Assembly (NCBI GenBank): GCA_023428085.1
Contig: JAEYZK010000098.1
Coordinates: 1-15,934 of the forward strand
DNA: 15,934 nt
Origin: Pseudomonadota bacterium
GTDB taxonomy: Bacteria > Myxococcota > Myxococcia > Myxococcales > Anaeromyxobacteraceae
Reading direction: 5' to 3'
Positions 7,305-14,284 of the stretch are shown here, one piece after another. The position numbers and the translations under genes are program-made. How positions within the stretch are numbered: the stretch's first letter is position 1; each line of letters opens with the position of its first letter. The notes below the pieces were generated by a model, which searched no databases, was not told the DNA's origin, and saw only the letters and a list, made by a program, of their open reading frames with translations.

Positions 7305-8433
7305 AGGTGTGCACGGCCTCTGCCGCGTGCCGGCGCGGGATCCCGGGCCCGCCGAGCGACGCGTGGATGGCGAGCAGCTCGTCCACGCGGTGCGCGACCG
7401 TGTGGCGCGCGCGCACCGTCTCGAGGCCGCTCCGCGCGACGGCCCGCGCGAGCGCGGCATCCTCGCGCAGCGCCCGCAGGTGGCGCGCCATCTCCGCCCC
7501 GCTCCGCGCGACGAGGTAGTCGCGCCCGGGACGGAAGAGCCCCTCGGCGTCCTCCCAGGGCGCGCTCACGAGCGGCACGCCGCACGCGAGCGTCTCGAAG
7601 ACCCGGATCGTCGGGATGCCCGGGAGCGCGGCGGCGTACGGCCGGCGCGGGACGTGGACCCCGGCGCGGTGGCGCGCGAGGGCGGCGGGGACGCGGTGGT
7701 TCGGGAGCCAGCCGCCGAACGTGGCGCCCGCCGCGGCCAGGGCGGCGAGGCCGTGCTCCGGCCAGCGGACGCCGTGCACGGTGGCGGCGAGGCCGAGCGC
7801 GCGGACCGGCTCGAGGAGGAAGTCGCGCAGCTCCGCGGTCCGCTCGTCGTCCCCGAAGTTCCCGACGAAGACGAGGTCGCCGTCGCGCGCGGCCTCGAGC
7901 GGCACGAACACGCGCACGTCCGCCGCCTCGTGCCACACCTCGACGCGCGCCGCGGCGCCGCGCCGGAGGTACACGTCGCGGAGCACCGCGCCGAAGGCCA
8001 GGGCGACGTCGTACTCCGAGAGGTCGAAGCGGAACAGCTCCTCCGGGCTCGTCACGGCGCGGTGGTGGGTGTCGTGGAAGTAGAGCCGGAGGCCGGGGCG
8101 CCGCCGCCGCTCGGCGCCGATCCGCGCGACGAGCTCCGGCCGGTTCCACTCGTGCACGATCGCGAGCGAGACGCCGTCGAGCGCCGCCCCGAGATCCGGG
8201 CCCCCCGGCGGATACGGCCGCACGTCGAGCGCGGGGTACGCCTCGCGCCAGAGCTCGAGCGCGCCCGGACCGTGGTCGCGGACCAGGTTCTCCGCGCTCC
8301 ACGCGCCCTCCTCCTCCCAGGCGACGACCTCGTGGCCGCGCGCCGCCAGCTCCGCGGCGACGCCGCGCAGGAAGTGGGCGTTCCCGTGGTTCCAGCACGA
8401 GCGCAGCGAGTGCACGAACAGCGCGATCTTCAC
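7303..8433 (-). CDS. CgeB-like glycosyltransferase
   Basis: A 376-residue cytoplasmic protein with a two-domain GT-B look. The N-terminus [22 protein letters not shown]... resembles the SSxWNGxAxxYRG opening of the two CgeB-like proteins on the other strand, and is followed by [15 protein letters not shown]. The middle has FHDTHHRA (119-126), where the relatives have a WDVDAPAT-like motif, and [16 protein letters not shown] (187-202). The C-terminal donor-binding region has [22 protein letters not shown] (272-293), typical of Glyco_trans_1_2 domains. It probably transfers a sugar from a nucleotide donor to a glycan or protein; donor and acceptor are unknown. The start is GTG at 8433, 7 nt after the previous stop, with AGGTGA upstream. 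The gene follows the GT4 enzyme and precedes the AI-2E family gene in the same train. Confidence 0.82.
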   Translation of the reverse strand: MKIALFVHSLRSCWNHGNAHFLRGVAAELAARGHEVVAWEEEGAWSAENLVRDHGPGALELWREAYPALDVRPYPPGGPDLGAALDGVSLAIVHEWNRPELVARIGAERRRRPGLRLYFHDTHHRAVTSPEELFRFDLSEYDVALAFGAVLRDVYLRRGAAARVEVWHEAADVRVFVPLEAARDGDLVFVGNFGDDERTAELRDFLLEPVRALGLAATVHGVRWPEHGLAALAAAGATFGGWLPNHRVPAALARHRAGVHVPRRPYAAALPGIPTIRVFETLACGVPLVSAPWEDAEGLFRPGRDYLVARSGAEMARHLRALREDAALARAVARSGLETVRARHTVAHRVDELLAIHASLGGPGIPRRHAAEAVHT

Positions 8434-8440
8434 GTGATGG

Positions 8441-9643
8441 TCACCTGTCCGGGAGCGAGGGCGCGGACGCGGCGTGAAGCGCCGCGGGCGGGGGCACCGC
8501 GGGCGAGGGCTCCCGCGGACCCGGTGCGTGTGGCTCGTGCGGCCGCGCGCCCAGCGCGCCGTAGAGGGCCAGGTACCCGGCGGCCATCCGGTCGGGGCCG
8601 AGCCGGAGCGCCCGCGCCCGCGCCGCGGCGGCGAACACCTCGCGCCCGCGCGGATCCCCGGCGAGCGCCTTCAGGGCGCCGACGAGCGCCCCGTGATCCC
8701 CGGGCGGCACGAACAGGGCCGCGCCGTCCCAGAGCTCGCGCAGGCTCTCGATGTCCCCGAGGACGAGGGCGTTGCCGGCGAGCGCGGCCTCGAGCACCGC
8801 GAGCCCGAAGGGCTCGTAGCGGGCCGGGTGGGCGAACACCGAGGAGCGCGCCATCCACGCCGCGAGCGCCGGCTCCGCCAGCCGGCCGAGCAGCCGCGCC
8901 GGAGCGCTCCCCGTGAGCGGCCCTGCGCCCCGCGCCCCGTGGACCACGGCGTTCTGCGGCGGCGCGTCCGGGATCGGCCCGGCGAGCGCGATGGGCCAGG
9001 GCACCTCGGGGGCGGCGCGGAGGAGCGCCGCCGCGTTCTTGGCGTCGTCCCAGAGCCGGCCCGCGCCGAGGACGAGCGGCAGCTTCTCGCCCGGCGGGAA
9101 GCGTCCCGGATCGCGCCCGTTGAGGATCACCGCCGGCCGCGGGATCGGCGCGTGGTGCCGGGACAGGGCGCGGGCCATCGCGTGCGACGGGGCGACGATG
9201 GCGTCGGCGCCGCGGAGCCCGGCGCCCACGGCGGCGCGGTAGCGATCCCACGCGGGCGGGGCGGGGGTCCCCCGGACCGCCTCGTACCAGGAGAGCACGC
9301 AGGAGTGGCCCACCACCACGCGCGGCGCCCGGAAGGGCAGCGCGCCGTGGGCGTAGCTCCCGAGGTGGACGACGTCGGGGCGTTCGCGCCGCTCGACGGC
9401 GAGGAGCCACTCGCCCGCGCGGGCGACGTCCTCCCAGGGATCCTCCATCCACTCGAGCCGGTAGCGCGCCTCGCGGTGCACGAGGCCGGGGACGCCGGCC
9501 ACCGCCGCGCGTTGATCCCCGTCCAGCGGCGCCCCCTCGGTGGCGAGGACGACCTTCACGCCGCGCCGGGCGAGCGCGCGCGCGAGCTCCACGGCGTAGG
9601 TGAAGACGCCTCCCACCGCGTCGGCGTGGAGCAGGACCTTCAT
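8441..9643 (-). CDS. GT4-type glycosyltransferase (group 1 family)
   Basis: A 400-residue GT-B retaining glycosyltransferase. The N-terminal domain starts MKVLLHADAVGGVFTYAVEL, with the glycine-rich acceptor-side loop DAVGGV (8-13). ADAIVAPSHAMARAL (146-160) and ILNGRDPGRF (173-182) are characteristic of the family. The C-terminal domain has GAGRLWDDAKN (193-203) and the E-x7-E motif EPFGLAVLE (277-285) that binds the nucleotide sugar. Residues from about 366 form a Pro/Ala-rich tail without visible structure. It likely adds one sugar to a growing glycan at the inner membrane. The ATG at 9643 overlaps the TGA of the oxidoreductase upstream (ATGA), so translation is coupled. Linkage and donor cannot be predicted. 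Confidence 0.88.
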   Translation of the reverse strand: MKVLLHADAVGGVFTYAVELARALARRGVKVVLATEGAPLDGDQRAAVAGVPGLVHREARYRLEWMEDPWEDVARAGEWLLAVERRERPDVVHLGSYAHGALPFRAPRVVVGHSCVLSWYEAVRGTPAPPAWDRYRAAVGAGLRGADAIVAPSHAMARALSRHHAPIPRPAVILNGRDPGRFPPGEKLPLVLGAGRLWDDAKNAAALLRAAPEVPWPIALAGPIPDAPPQNAVVHGARGAGPLTGSAPARLLGRLAEPALAAWMARSSVFAHPARYEPFGLAVLEAALAGNALVLGDIESLRELWDGAALFVPPGDHGALVGALKALAGDPRGREVFAAAARARALRLGPDRMAAGYLALYGALGARPHEPHAPGPREPSPAVPPPAALHAASAPSLPDR

Positions 9644-10770
9644 GGGGAGACCGCCTGCGCCTCGCGCGGGAGGCCGCCGCGACCGACCGCGGCCAGGCCG
9701 GGAGCTGCGCCGGCTCGTTCGCCGCCGGCGCGACCAGGCCCGGCCTGTTCGGCGCCGGCCTGTCCGGCGCCGGCTCGACCGGCGCCGGCTTCATAGATGC
9801 GATCGAGCCCGTCCTGCACGAGCGCGATCGTCTCGATGTCCGGGTCGTACCGGCTTCCCCGGGCGAGCGCCTCGGCCCACGCGATCGCCGCCTTCCCCTC
9901 CCACGCGTCGGGCGGGCCGGCGAGGAGCTCGCGGCGCGTGCCGTGGAACCGCTCCACCAGGAAGTCGAAGAAGGAGCCGCGGACGTTCCGGAGCGCCACC
10001 CCGCCGCCCGTGCCGTAGAACGCGGCCTCGATCTGGCAGTCCTGCCCGGCCGCGAGCCGCCACGAGCAGGCGAGCTGCACCGCCGTGCCGTTCGCGAGCT
10101 CGAGCTGCGCCGCGGCGAAGTCCTCGACCTCCGCGCCGCGCGCGCCCGCAGGCCCCCCCGCGGTGCGGAGCGCGGCGGTGACGTCCCGGATCTCCGGGAA
10201 GCCGAGCGTCCAGAGCGCCAGGTCGAGCAGGTGGATGCCGAGGTCGATGAGGCAGCCGCCGCCCGAGAGGCGCGCGTCGTAGAACCACGGCTTGTCGGGC
10301 CCGTACGCGTTGTGGAAGACGAGGTTCGCCGCGAACACCTGCCCGAGCGCGCCCTCCCGAACGAGCCGCCGGACCTCGGCCATCCCGGCGACGTGGCGGT
10401 ACGAGAGGTCCACGCCGAGGAGCCGATCCGCCGCCCGCGCCGCGTCCACGACGCGCCGCACCTCGGCCGCGGTCCGCCCGAGCGGCTTCTGGCAGAAGAC
10501 CGCCAGCCCGTGCTCCAGCGCGCGGACCGCCTGGTCCGCGTGGAGCGCCGAGGGCGTCGCGATCACGATCCCGTCCAGATCGCGCTCCAGCAGCGCGTCG
10601 AGCGAGGGGAGCGCGGCGCACCCGTCCACCGCCGACGCCGCCGCCGCGGCCGCCGCCGGCGACGCGTCCGCCACCGCCACGGCCTCCACGCAGCCGCGCT
10701 CGAGGAGCGCGCGCATGCGCCGCTGGCCGATCCAGCCGACGCCGAGGAAGCCGAGCCGTACGCGAGTCAT
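9640..10770 (-). CDS. Gfo/Idh/MocA-family sugar oxidoreductase
   Basis: A 376-residue NAD(P)-dependent dehydrogenase. The N-terminal Rossmann fold begins MTRVRLGFLGVGWIG with GVGWIG (10-15). ATPSALHADQAVRALEHG (71-88) precedes the catalytic motif, which here reads CQKPLG (93-98): Lys95 is kept but the usual Glu before it is Gln. The second family motif has Asp176 and His180 in LIDLGIHLLDLALWTLG, the substrate-binding pair. The family oxidises, reduces or epimerises sugars and nucleotide sugars. The last 50 residues or so are a Gly/Ala-rich tail of pentapeptides like AGAGR and AGAGQ, outside the normal fold. The ATG at 10770 has AGGGA five bases upstream and overlaps the end of a possible 33-codon ORF; its stop overlaps the GT4 start. 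It probably works on the sugar supplied by the epimerases (inference). Confidence 0.9.
   Translation of the reverse strand: MTRVRLGFLGVGWIGQRRMRALLERGCVEAVAVADASPAAAAAAASAVDGCAALPSLDALLERDLDGIVIATPSALHADQAVRALEHGLAVFCQKPLGRTAAEVRRVVDAARAADRLLGVDLSYRHVAGMAEVRRLVREGALGQVFAANLVFHNAYGPDKPWFYDARLSGGGCLIDLGIHLLDLALWTLGFPEIRDVTAALRTAGGPAGARGAEVEDFAAAQLELANGTAVQLACSWRLAAGQDCQIEAAFYGTGGGVALRNVRGSFFDFLVERFHGTRRELLAGPPDAWEGKAAIAWAEALARGSRYDPDIETIALVQDGLDRIYEAGAGRAGAGQAGAEQAGPGRAGGERAGAAPGLAAVGRGGLPREAQAVSP
9699..9788 (-). repeat. 15-bp tandem repeat encoding a Gly/Ala pentapeptide tail
   Basis: Six 15-bp units lie in frame inside the 3' end of the oxidoreductase gene. The three nearest the conserved domain (9744-9788) are nearly identical on the plus strand: CCTGTTCGGCGCCGG, CCTGTCCGGCGCCGG and CTCGACCGGCGCCGG. 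The other three are degenerate. On the coding strand they give pentapeptides AGAGR, AGAGQ, AGAEQ, AGPGR, AGGER and AGAAP. The length is a multiple of three, so gain or loss of units would keep the frame. Confidence 0.8.
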
Positions 10771-10868
10771 GCGAGTCCCTGTGGTGCGTGCGGGGAGCGG
10801 CGGCCAGCGCCGCCGGGGTCGGGCCCCAGCGTCCCGGCCGCGTGCGCCGGGACGCCGTCCCCGTTCAT
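10767..10868 (-). CDS. Possible 33-residue micro-ORF bridging two operon genes
   Basis: Between the zinc-type dehydrogenase and the Gfo/Idh/MocA gene there are 94 nt. One ORF fills this gap exactly. Its ATG (10868-10866) overlaps the dehydrogenase TGA as ATGA, and its TGA (10769-10767) overlaps the next ATG as ATGA. The peptide begins MNGDGVPAHAAG and ends SPHAPQGLA; it is rich in Gly, Pro, Ala and His, with no membrane helix or known motif. About 28 of 33 codons end in G or C. The double coupling matches the style of this operon and argues for translation. The product may be a true microprotein, or just a bridge that carries ribosomes to the next gene. It may also be the decayed end of an older gene. 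No relatives are known to me. Confidence 0.4.
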   Translation of the reverse strand: MNGDGVPAHAAGTLGPDPGGAGRRSPHAPQGLA

Positions 10869-11809
10869 GGGGTCACCACGGCCTTCACGAACCCCTCGGG
10901 CCGGTCCTCCATGGCCCGGAACGCCTCCGCGATCCCGGCGAGCGGGTACCCCCGGAGCAGCGAAAAAGGGTCGAGGCGCCCGGCCGTCACCAGCCGGGCC
11001 GCCTCGACCACCCCCGCCCTCCGGAGCTCCAGATCCCGTTCGTGCGCGTTGACGATCTCGAGGCCGCGCCAGTTCCAGGCGCACAGGTCCACGCTCCGCG
11101 GCCCGTCCTGGTGGAACCCGGCGATGACGAGCCGCCCGCCCTCGCGGACCGCCGCCGCCGCGAGGTCGAGCGCGCCCTGGAGGCCCACGGCCTCGATGAC
11201 GACGTCGCACCCCGCGCCACCCGTCCGCGCCGCCACGCGCGCCGCGCCGTCCTCGAGCGGCAGCGCCTCCTCCGCCCCGAGCTGCTTCGCCAGGGCGAGC
11301 GCCGAGGGCCGCCGCGACAGCGCCAGCACGCGCGCGCCGGCCTGCGCCGCGAGCCGGACCGCGACGAGGCCCAGGAAGCCCGCGCCGACGACGGCCACCG
11401 TCTCGCCCGGCGCGACGCGCGCGCGGCGGACGACGTTCACGGCGCAGCCGATCGCCTCGCCGGGGAACGGCCCCGCGAGCCCGCGCGGGAGCGGCACGGC
11501 CAGCGACGCCGGCAGGACCTCCTCCTCGGCGAACGACCCGGTCGAGAGGAGCGCCACCCGGTCGCCCTCGCCGAGCCCGCGGACCTCGGGCCCCGCCGCG
11601 GTGACGACGCCCCATCCCTCGTGGCCCGGCGCGCCGGGGGCGAACGGGTACCGGAACCACTCCCGCCCTTGCCACGGCGGCAGGTTCGAGCCGCACACCC
11701 CGCACCCCTCGATCCGGACGCGGACCTCGCCCGGGCGTGGCGCGGGCGGCCGCACCTCCGCGAGCGCGAACCGGCGCGGACCGGCGAGGACGGCGGCGCG
11801 GATGCTCAC
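10865..11809 (-). CDS. Zinc-type medium-chain alcohol/polyol dehydrogenase, short form
   Basis: A 314-residue medium-chain dehydrogenase, shorter than the usual 340-350. The catalytic domain has GCGVCGSN (35-42, zinc ligand Cys39), GHE (62-64) and GEAIGCAVNVV (117-127). The NAD(P) domain carries GAGFLG (142-147), followed by ALSRRPSALALAKQLGA. The four-cysteine structural zinc loop normally found after GDRV is missing: the sequence passes directly from GDRVALLSTG to FAEEEVLP. Enzymes of this type oxidise polyols, sugars or threonine. In this locus it may act on a sugar precursor together with the neighbouring Gfo/Idh/MocA enzyme (inference). The start is GTG at 11809, overlapping the upstream epimerase stop (GTGA) and giving a normal N-terminus MSIRAAVLAG. 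A longer in-frame reading to 11920 would overlap the epimerase and is unlikely. Confidence 0.87.
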   Translation of the reverse strand: MSIRAAVLAGPRRFALAEVRPPAPRPGEVRVRIEGCGVCGSNLPPWQGREWFRYPFAPGAPGHEGWGVVTAAGPEVRGLGEGDRVALLSTGSFAEEEVLPASLAVPLPRGLAGPFPGEAIGCAVNVVRRARVAPGETVAVVGAGFLGLVAVRLAAQAGARVLALSRRPSALALAKQLGAEEALPLEDGAARVAARTGGAGCDVVIEAVGLQGALDLAAAAVREGGRLVIAGFHQDGPRSVDLCAWNWRGLEIVNAHERDLELRRAGVVEAARLVTAGRLDPFSLLRGYPLAGIAEAFRAMEDRPEGFVKAVVTP

Positions 11810-12903
11810 GGAGAGACCTCGGCGGAGGCCTCGAGGATCGCGTCGCGCGCGCGCAGCTCCTCGCGCGCCCACCGGTGGAGCCGCGCCACCCCCTCGCGCG
11901 GCGAGACCCGCGGCGACCACCCGATCGCCGCGCGGAGCGCAGCGGTGTCCGACACGTACCAGCGCTGATCGGCGCGCCGCCAGCCCTCGAGCACCACCGG
12001 AGGCCGCGCGCCGTGCAGCTCCTCGACGAGCGCGAGCAGCTCGACGAGGCTCAGCGTGTGGAGCGACCCGCCGCCGACGTTGAAGGCCCGCCCCACCACC
12101 CCGGCCGGCCGCGCGCGCGCGAGCAGGAAGGCGTCGAGCAGGTCGTCGATCCAGAGCACGTCCCGCACCTGCTTGCCGTCCCCGTAGATCACGATGGGCC
12201 GGCCGGCGAGCGCCTGGAAGAGGAAGTGGGCCACCCAGCCCTGGTCCTCGTTCCCGAGCTGCCGCGTCCCGTAGATGCAGCTCATCCGGAACACGGTCGC
12301 GGGCACGCCGTACGTCTTCGCCCAGTCGAGCACGTACTGCTCGGCCGCGCCCTTCGAGCAGCCGTACGGAGAGTGGAACGCGAGGCCGCGCTCCTCGGAG
12401 ATCCCGCGGTGCCGCCCCGGATCGACCGGGGCGTACCGCGTCCCGGCGTCCGCGAGGACGAGGTCCTCCAGGGCGCCGTACACCTTGTTGGTCGAGGTGT
12501 AGAGCAGGAAGGGCGGCGGGCTCTGGCGCCGCACCGCCTCGAGCACCTCCAGGGTCCCGCGCGCGTTCACCTCGAAGTCCCGCACCGGATCGACGAGCGA
12601 GGTCGTCACCGCGACCTGGGCGGCCAGGTGGAACACGGCCGACGTCCCCGCGACCGCGCGGGCCACGAGCGCCGGGTCGCGGACGTCGCCGCGGAGGATC
12701 TCGAGCCCGTCGCGGTGCTCCGCGGCGAGCCAGGCCAGGTTCCGCTCGGCGCCGCGGCGCGAGAGATCGTCGAGGACGCGCACCTCCGTCCCGGACGACA
12801 GGAGGCGGTGGCAGAGGTTGGCGCCGATGAACCCGGCCCCGCCGGTGACGAGCACCGGTCCGCGCGGGCCGGCCCCGCGGCGGCTCCGCTCCGGGGGCGT
12901 CAC
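11806..12903 (-). CDS. NAD-dependent nucleotide-sugar epimerase, CDP-paratose 2-epimerase-like
   Basis: A 365-residue extended short-chain dehydrogenase. It has VTGGAGFIGANL (19-30) for NAD binding, FHLAAQVAV (91-99), LYTSTNKVYG (134-143), and the catalytic Tyr180 and Lys184 in SPYGCSK. RMSCIYGTRQLGNEDQGWVAHF (206-227) and YGDGKQVRDVLWIDDL (240-255) are the segments I associate with CDP-paratose 2-epimerase (tyvelose epimerase, RfbE). That enzyme converts CDP-paratose to CDP-tyvelose for O-antigens. The other enzymes of CDP-dideoxyhexose synthesis are not in this window, so the true substrate may be another NDP-sugar. The start is GTG at 12903, overlapping the previous stop as GTGA; the first 15 residues are a polar, Arg/Gly/Pro-rich extension. 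It probably acts just after the other epimerase/dehydratase in the same pathway. Confidence 0.85.
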   Translation of the reverse strand: MTPPERSRRGAGPRGPVLVTGGAGFIGANLCHRLLSSGTEVRVLDDLSRRGAERNLAWLAAEHRDGLEILRGDVRDPALVARAVAGTSAVFHLAAQVAVTTSLVDPVRDFEVNARGTLEVLEAVRRQSPPPFLLYTSTNKVYGALEDLVLADAGTRYAPVDPGRHRGISEERGLAFHSPYGCSKGAAEQYVLDWAKTYGVPATVFRMSCIYGTRQLGNEDQGWVAHFLFQALAGRPIVIYGDGKQVRDVLWIDDLLDAFLLARARPAGVVGRAFNVGGGSLHTLSLVELLALVEELHGARPPVVLEGWRRADQRWYVSDTAALRAAIGWSPRVSPREGVARLHRWAREELRARDAILEASAEVSP

Positions 12904-14018
12904 AGGGAGAGCCCCCGGGCCGCGAGCTCGGCGCCCGCTTCCTGCACGCGGTCGTGCGCGATCTGTCCGGCGAGCCAGCCGGAGAGCTCGGCGAGGCCGT
13001 CCTCGAGGGAGACGCGCGGCTGGTAGGCGAGGAGCTGGCGCGCCTTCGTGATGTCGGCGAAGCAGTGCCGGATGTCGCCCACGCGATAGCGCTGCGTCAC
13101 CTCCGGGGCGAGGTCCTCGCGGCCCAGCGCCTCGGCCAGCCGCTCGGCGACGTCGAGCACGCTCATGCTCCGCCCGCTGCCCACGTTGAACACCTGCCCG
13201 GCGGCGCCGGACACGGTCAGCGCGAGCCGGCAGGCCTCGACGACGTCGTGCACGGACACGAAGTCGCGGCGCTGGCGGCCGTCCTCGTTCACGAGGGGTG
13301 CGCGCCCGTTGAGGAACCGCGCGGCGAAGATCGCGAGCACGCCGGTGTACGGGTTCGAGAGCGCCTGGCGCGTCCCGTAGACGTTGAAGAACCGGAGGGC
13401 CGTCGCCTTGAAGCCGTAGGCCTCGCCCGCGAGGAGGCAGAGCCGCTCCTGGTCGTACTTCGACAGGGCGTAGACCGAGGCGAGCGCGGGCGGCTTCCGC
13501 TCCGGGGTCGGCGCCGGCTCGAGCGGGCCGCCGTCGGCGCCGACCGGCTCCCAGTCGCGCTGCAGGAGGCGCTCCCGGGAGCGCTCCGCCAGGACCTCGC
13601 GCCCCGCGCGATCGCGGTAGAGCCCCTCGCCGTAGAGGCTCATCGAGGAGGCGACCACGAGCCGCTCGACGGGCCGCTCGATGAGCGCCTGGAGCAGGAC
13701 CGCGGTGCCGTGGTCGTTCACGCTCACGTACCGCTCGATCTCGTACATCGACTGGCCCACCCCCACCGCCGCCGCGAGGTGGACGACCGCCTCGACGCCC
13801 CCGAGCGCCCGCCGCACGGCGTCGGGGTCCCGCACGTCCCCCACGTGGAGCTCGACGTCCGGATCGAGGTACCCGGGCCGGGCCTGATCCGGACCATGAA
13901 CCTGGGGTGAAAGCGAGTCGAGCGCGCGGACCGTGTACCCGTGGCGGAGCAGGTGATCGGCCAGGTGCGAACCGATGAAGCCGGCTCCGCCCGTGATGAG
14001 GATCCGCGGTCGCGTCAT
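12900..14018 (-). CDS. NAD-dependent nucleotide-sugar epimerase/dehydratase
   Basis: A 372-residue extended short-chain dehydrogenase and the first gene of the leftward train. Visible motifs are ILITGGAGFIGSHLADHLL (6-24), VVHLAAAVGVGQSMYEIERY (78-97), VVASSMSLYGEG (121-132), and the catalytic Tyr183 and Lys187 in SVYALSKYDQER. ALRFFNVYGTRQALSNPYTGV (207-227) and RRDFVSVHDVV (250-260) follow. It resembles UDP-glucose/UDP-glucuronate 4-epimerases and related dehydratases; the exact reaction is not determined. About 45 extra residues (131-175, starting GLYRDRAGR) separate the active-site serine loop from the YxxxK motif, longer than in simple 4-epimerases. The ATG at 14018 has GGAG nine bases upstream and places the glycine motif where expected. 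A longer in-frame reading to 14264 would consume the divergent promoter region and is rejected. The stop overlaps the next gene (GTGA). Confidence 0.87.
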   Translation of the reverse strand: MTRPRILITGGAGFIGSHLADHLLRHGYTVRALDSLSPQVHGPDQARPGYLDPDVELHVGDVRDPDAVRRALGGVEAVVHLAAAVGVGQSMYEIERYVSVNDHGTAVLLQALIERPVERLVVASSMSLYGEGLYRDRAGREVLAERSRERLLQRDWEPVGADGGPLEPAPTPERKPPALASVYALSKYDQERLCLLAGEAYGFKATALRFFNVYGTRQALSNPYTGVLAIFAARFLNGRAPLVNEDGRQRRDFVSVHDVVEACRLALTVSGAAGQVFNVGSGRSMSVLDVAERLAEALGREDLAPEVTQRYRVGDIRHCFADITKARQLLAYQPRVSLEDGLAELSGWLAGQIAHDRVQEAGAELAARGLSL

Positions 14019-14087
14019 CGTGCGTGGCTCCGGGCGCTCGCTCCCCGCTCCGTGCTCCCGGCGGAAAGACGGTCTCGGGGCAAACGT

Positions 14088-14103
14088 GGGAACACGTGCT
14101 CCC
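14088..14103. promoter_or_regulatory. 16-bp dyad, candidate operator in the divergent region
   Basis: GGGAACACGTGCTCCC is symmetric at seven of its eight base-pair positions around a central CACGTG. It lies 69 nt upstream of the leftward ATG at 14018 and about 180 nt upstream of the rightward ATG at 14285. Such a dyad would suit a dimeric DNA-binding regulator. No regulator is encoded in the glycan cluster shown, and the operator role is inference. Confidence 0.3.
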
Positions 14104-14225
14104 TGACGCAATCCCGGGACTCTTCGCGGGGCTGCGCGGCGCCGCCCCGCCGGCAGCGCCGTCGGGGCCCCCTCCCCTTGCCGGTGAGTAAACACCCGCG
14201 CAGCACGCCCCCTCCGTGGACAGCC

Positions 14226-14254
14226 TGTAAAGCAGGAGGCCGCGGGCATAGATT
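14226..14254 (+). promoter_or_regulatory. Weak candidate promoter for the rightward CgeB-like genes
   Basis: TGTAAA (14226-14231) and TAGATT (14249-14254) are separated by 17 nt. They match the sigma-70 consensus at three and four of six positions. They sit in the most AT-rich patch before the ATG at 14285, which has no clear Shine-Dalgarno sequence. The predicted leader would be about 24 nt. Confidence 0.25.
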
Positions 14255-14284
14255 CCGCGAGCACCGCACCTCACCTGCGCCCGC

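Larger units (their letters stand above)
14019..14284. promoter_or_regulatory. Divergent intergenic region of the glycan locus
   Basis: These 266 nt separate the first leftward gene from the first rightward one, so promoters for both must lie here or overlap the genes. It contains a 16-bp dyad (14088-14103), a weak plus-strand promoter candidate (14226-14254), and several very GC-rich self-complementary stretches around 14130-14165. No gene is convincing inside it. I could not find a good minus-strand -35/-10 pair. Confidence 0.55.

Noticed and set aside
4379..7306. 975-codon plus-strand open frame opposite the ABC exporter and AI-2E genes
   Set aside because: The predicted protein is a monotonous mix of Arg, Asp, Glu, His and Pro typical of antisense reading, while the minus strand has two proteins with clear family motifs.
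3228..7460. Single 1410-codon minus-strand reading ending in the sigma factor
   Set aside because: Only the last 299 codons are a protein with family motifs. The rest is an out-of-frame reading through the ABC and AI-2E genes. The strong Shine-Dalgarno sequence before 4127 marks the true start.
10865..11920. Longer start for the zinc-type dehydrogenase (37 extra codons)
   Set aside because: It would overlap the epimerase gene by over 100 nt with Arg/Gly-rich filler. GTG at 11809 gives the standard N-terminus and a 4-nt overlap.
12900..14264. Longer start for the first epimerase (82 extra codons)
   Set aside because: The extra part has no fold, would cover most of the divergent promoter region, and pushes the NAD-binding glycine motif far from the N-terminus. 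ATG at 14018 is the normal start.
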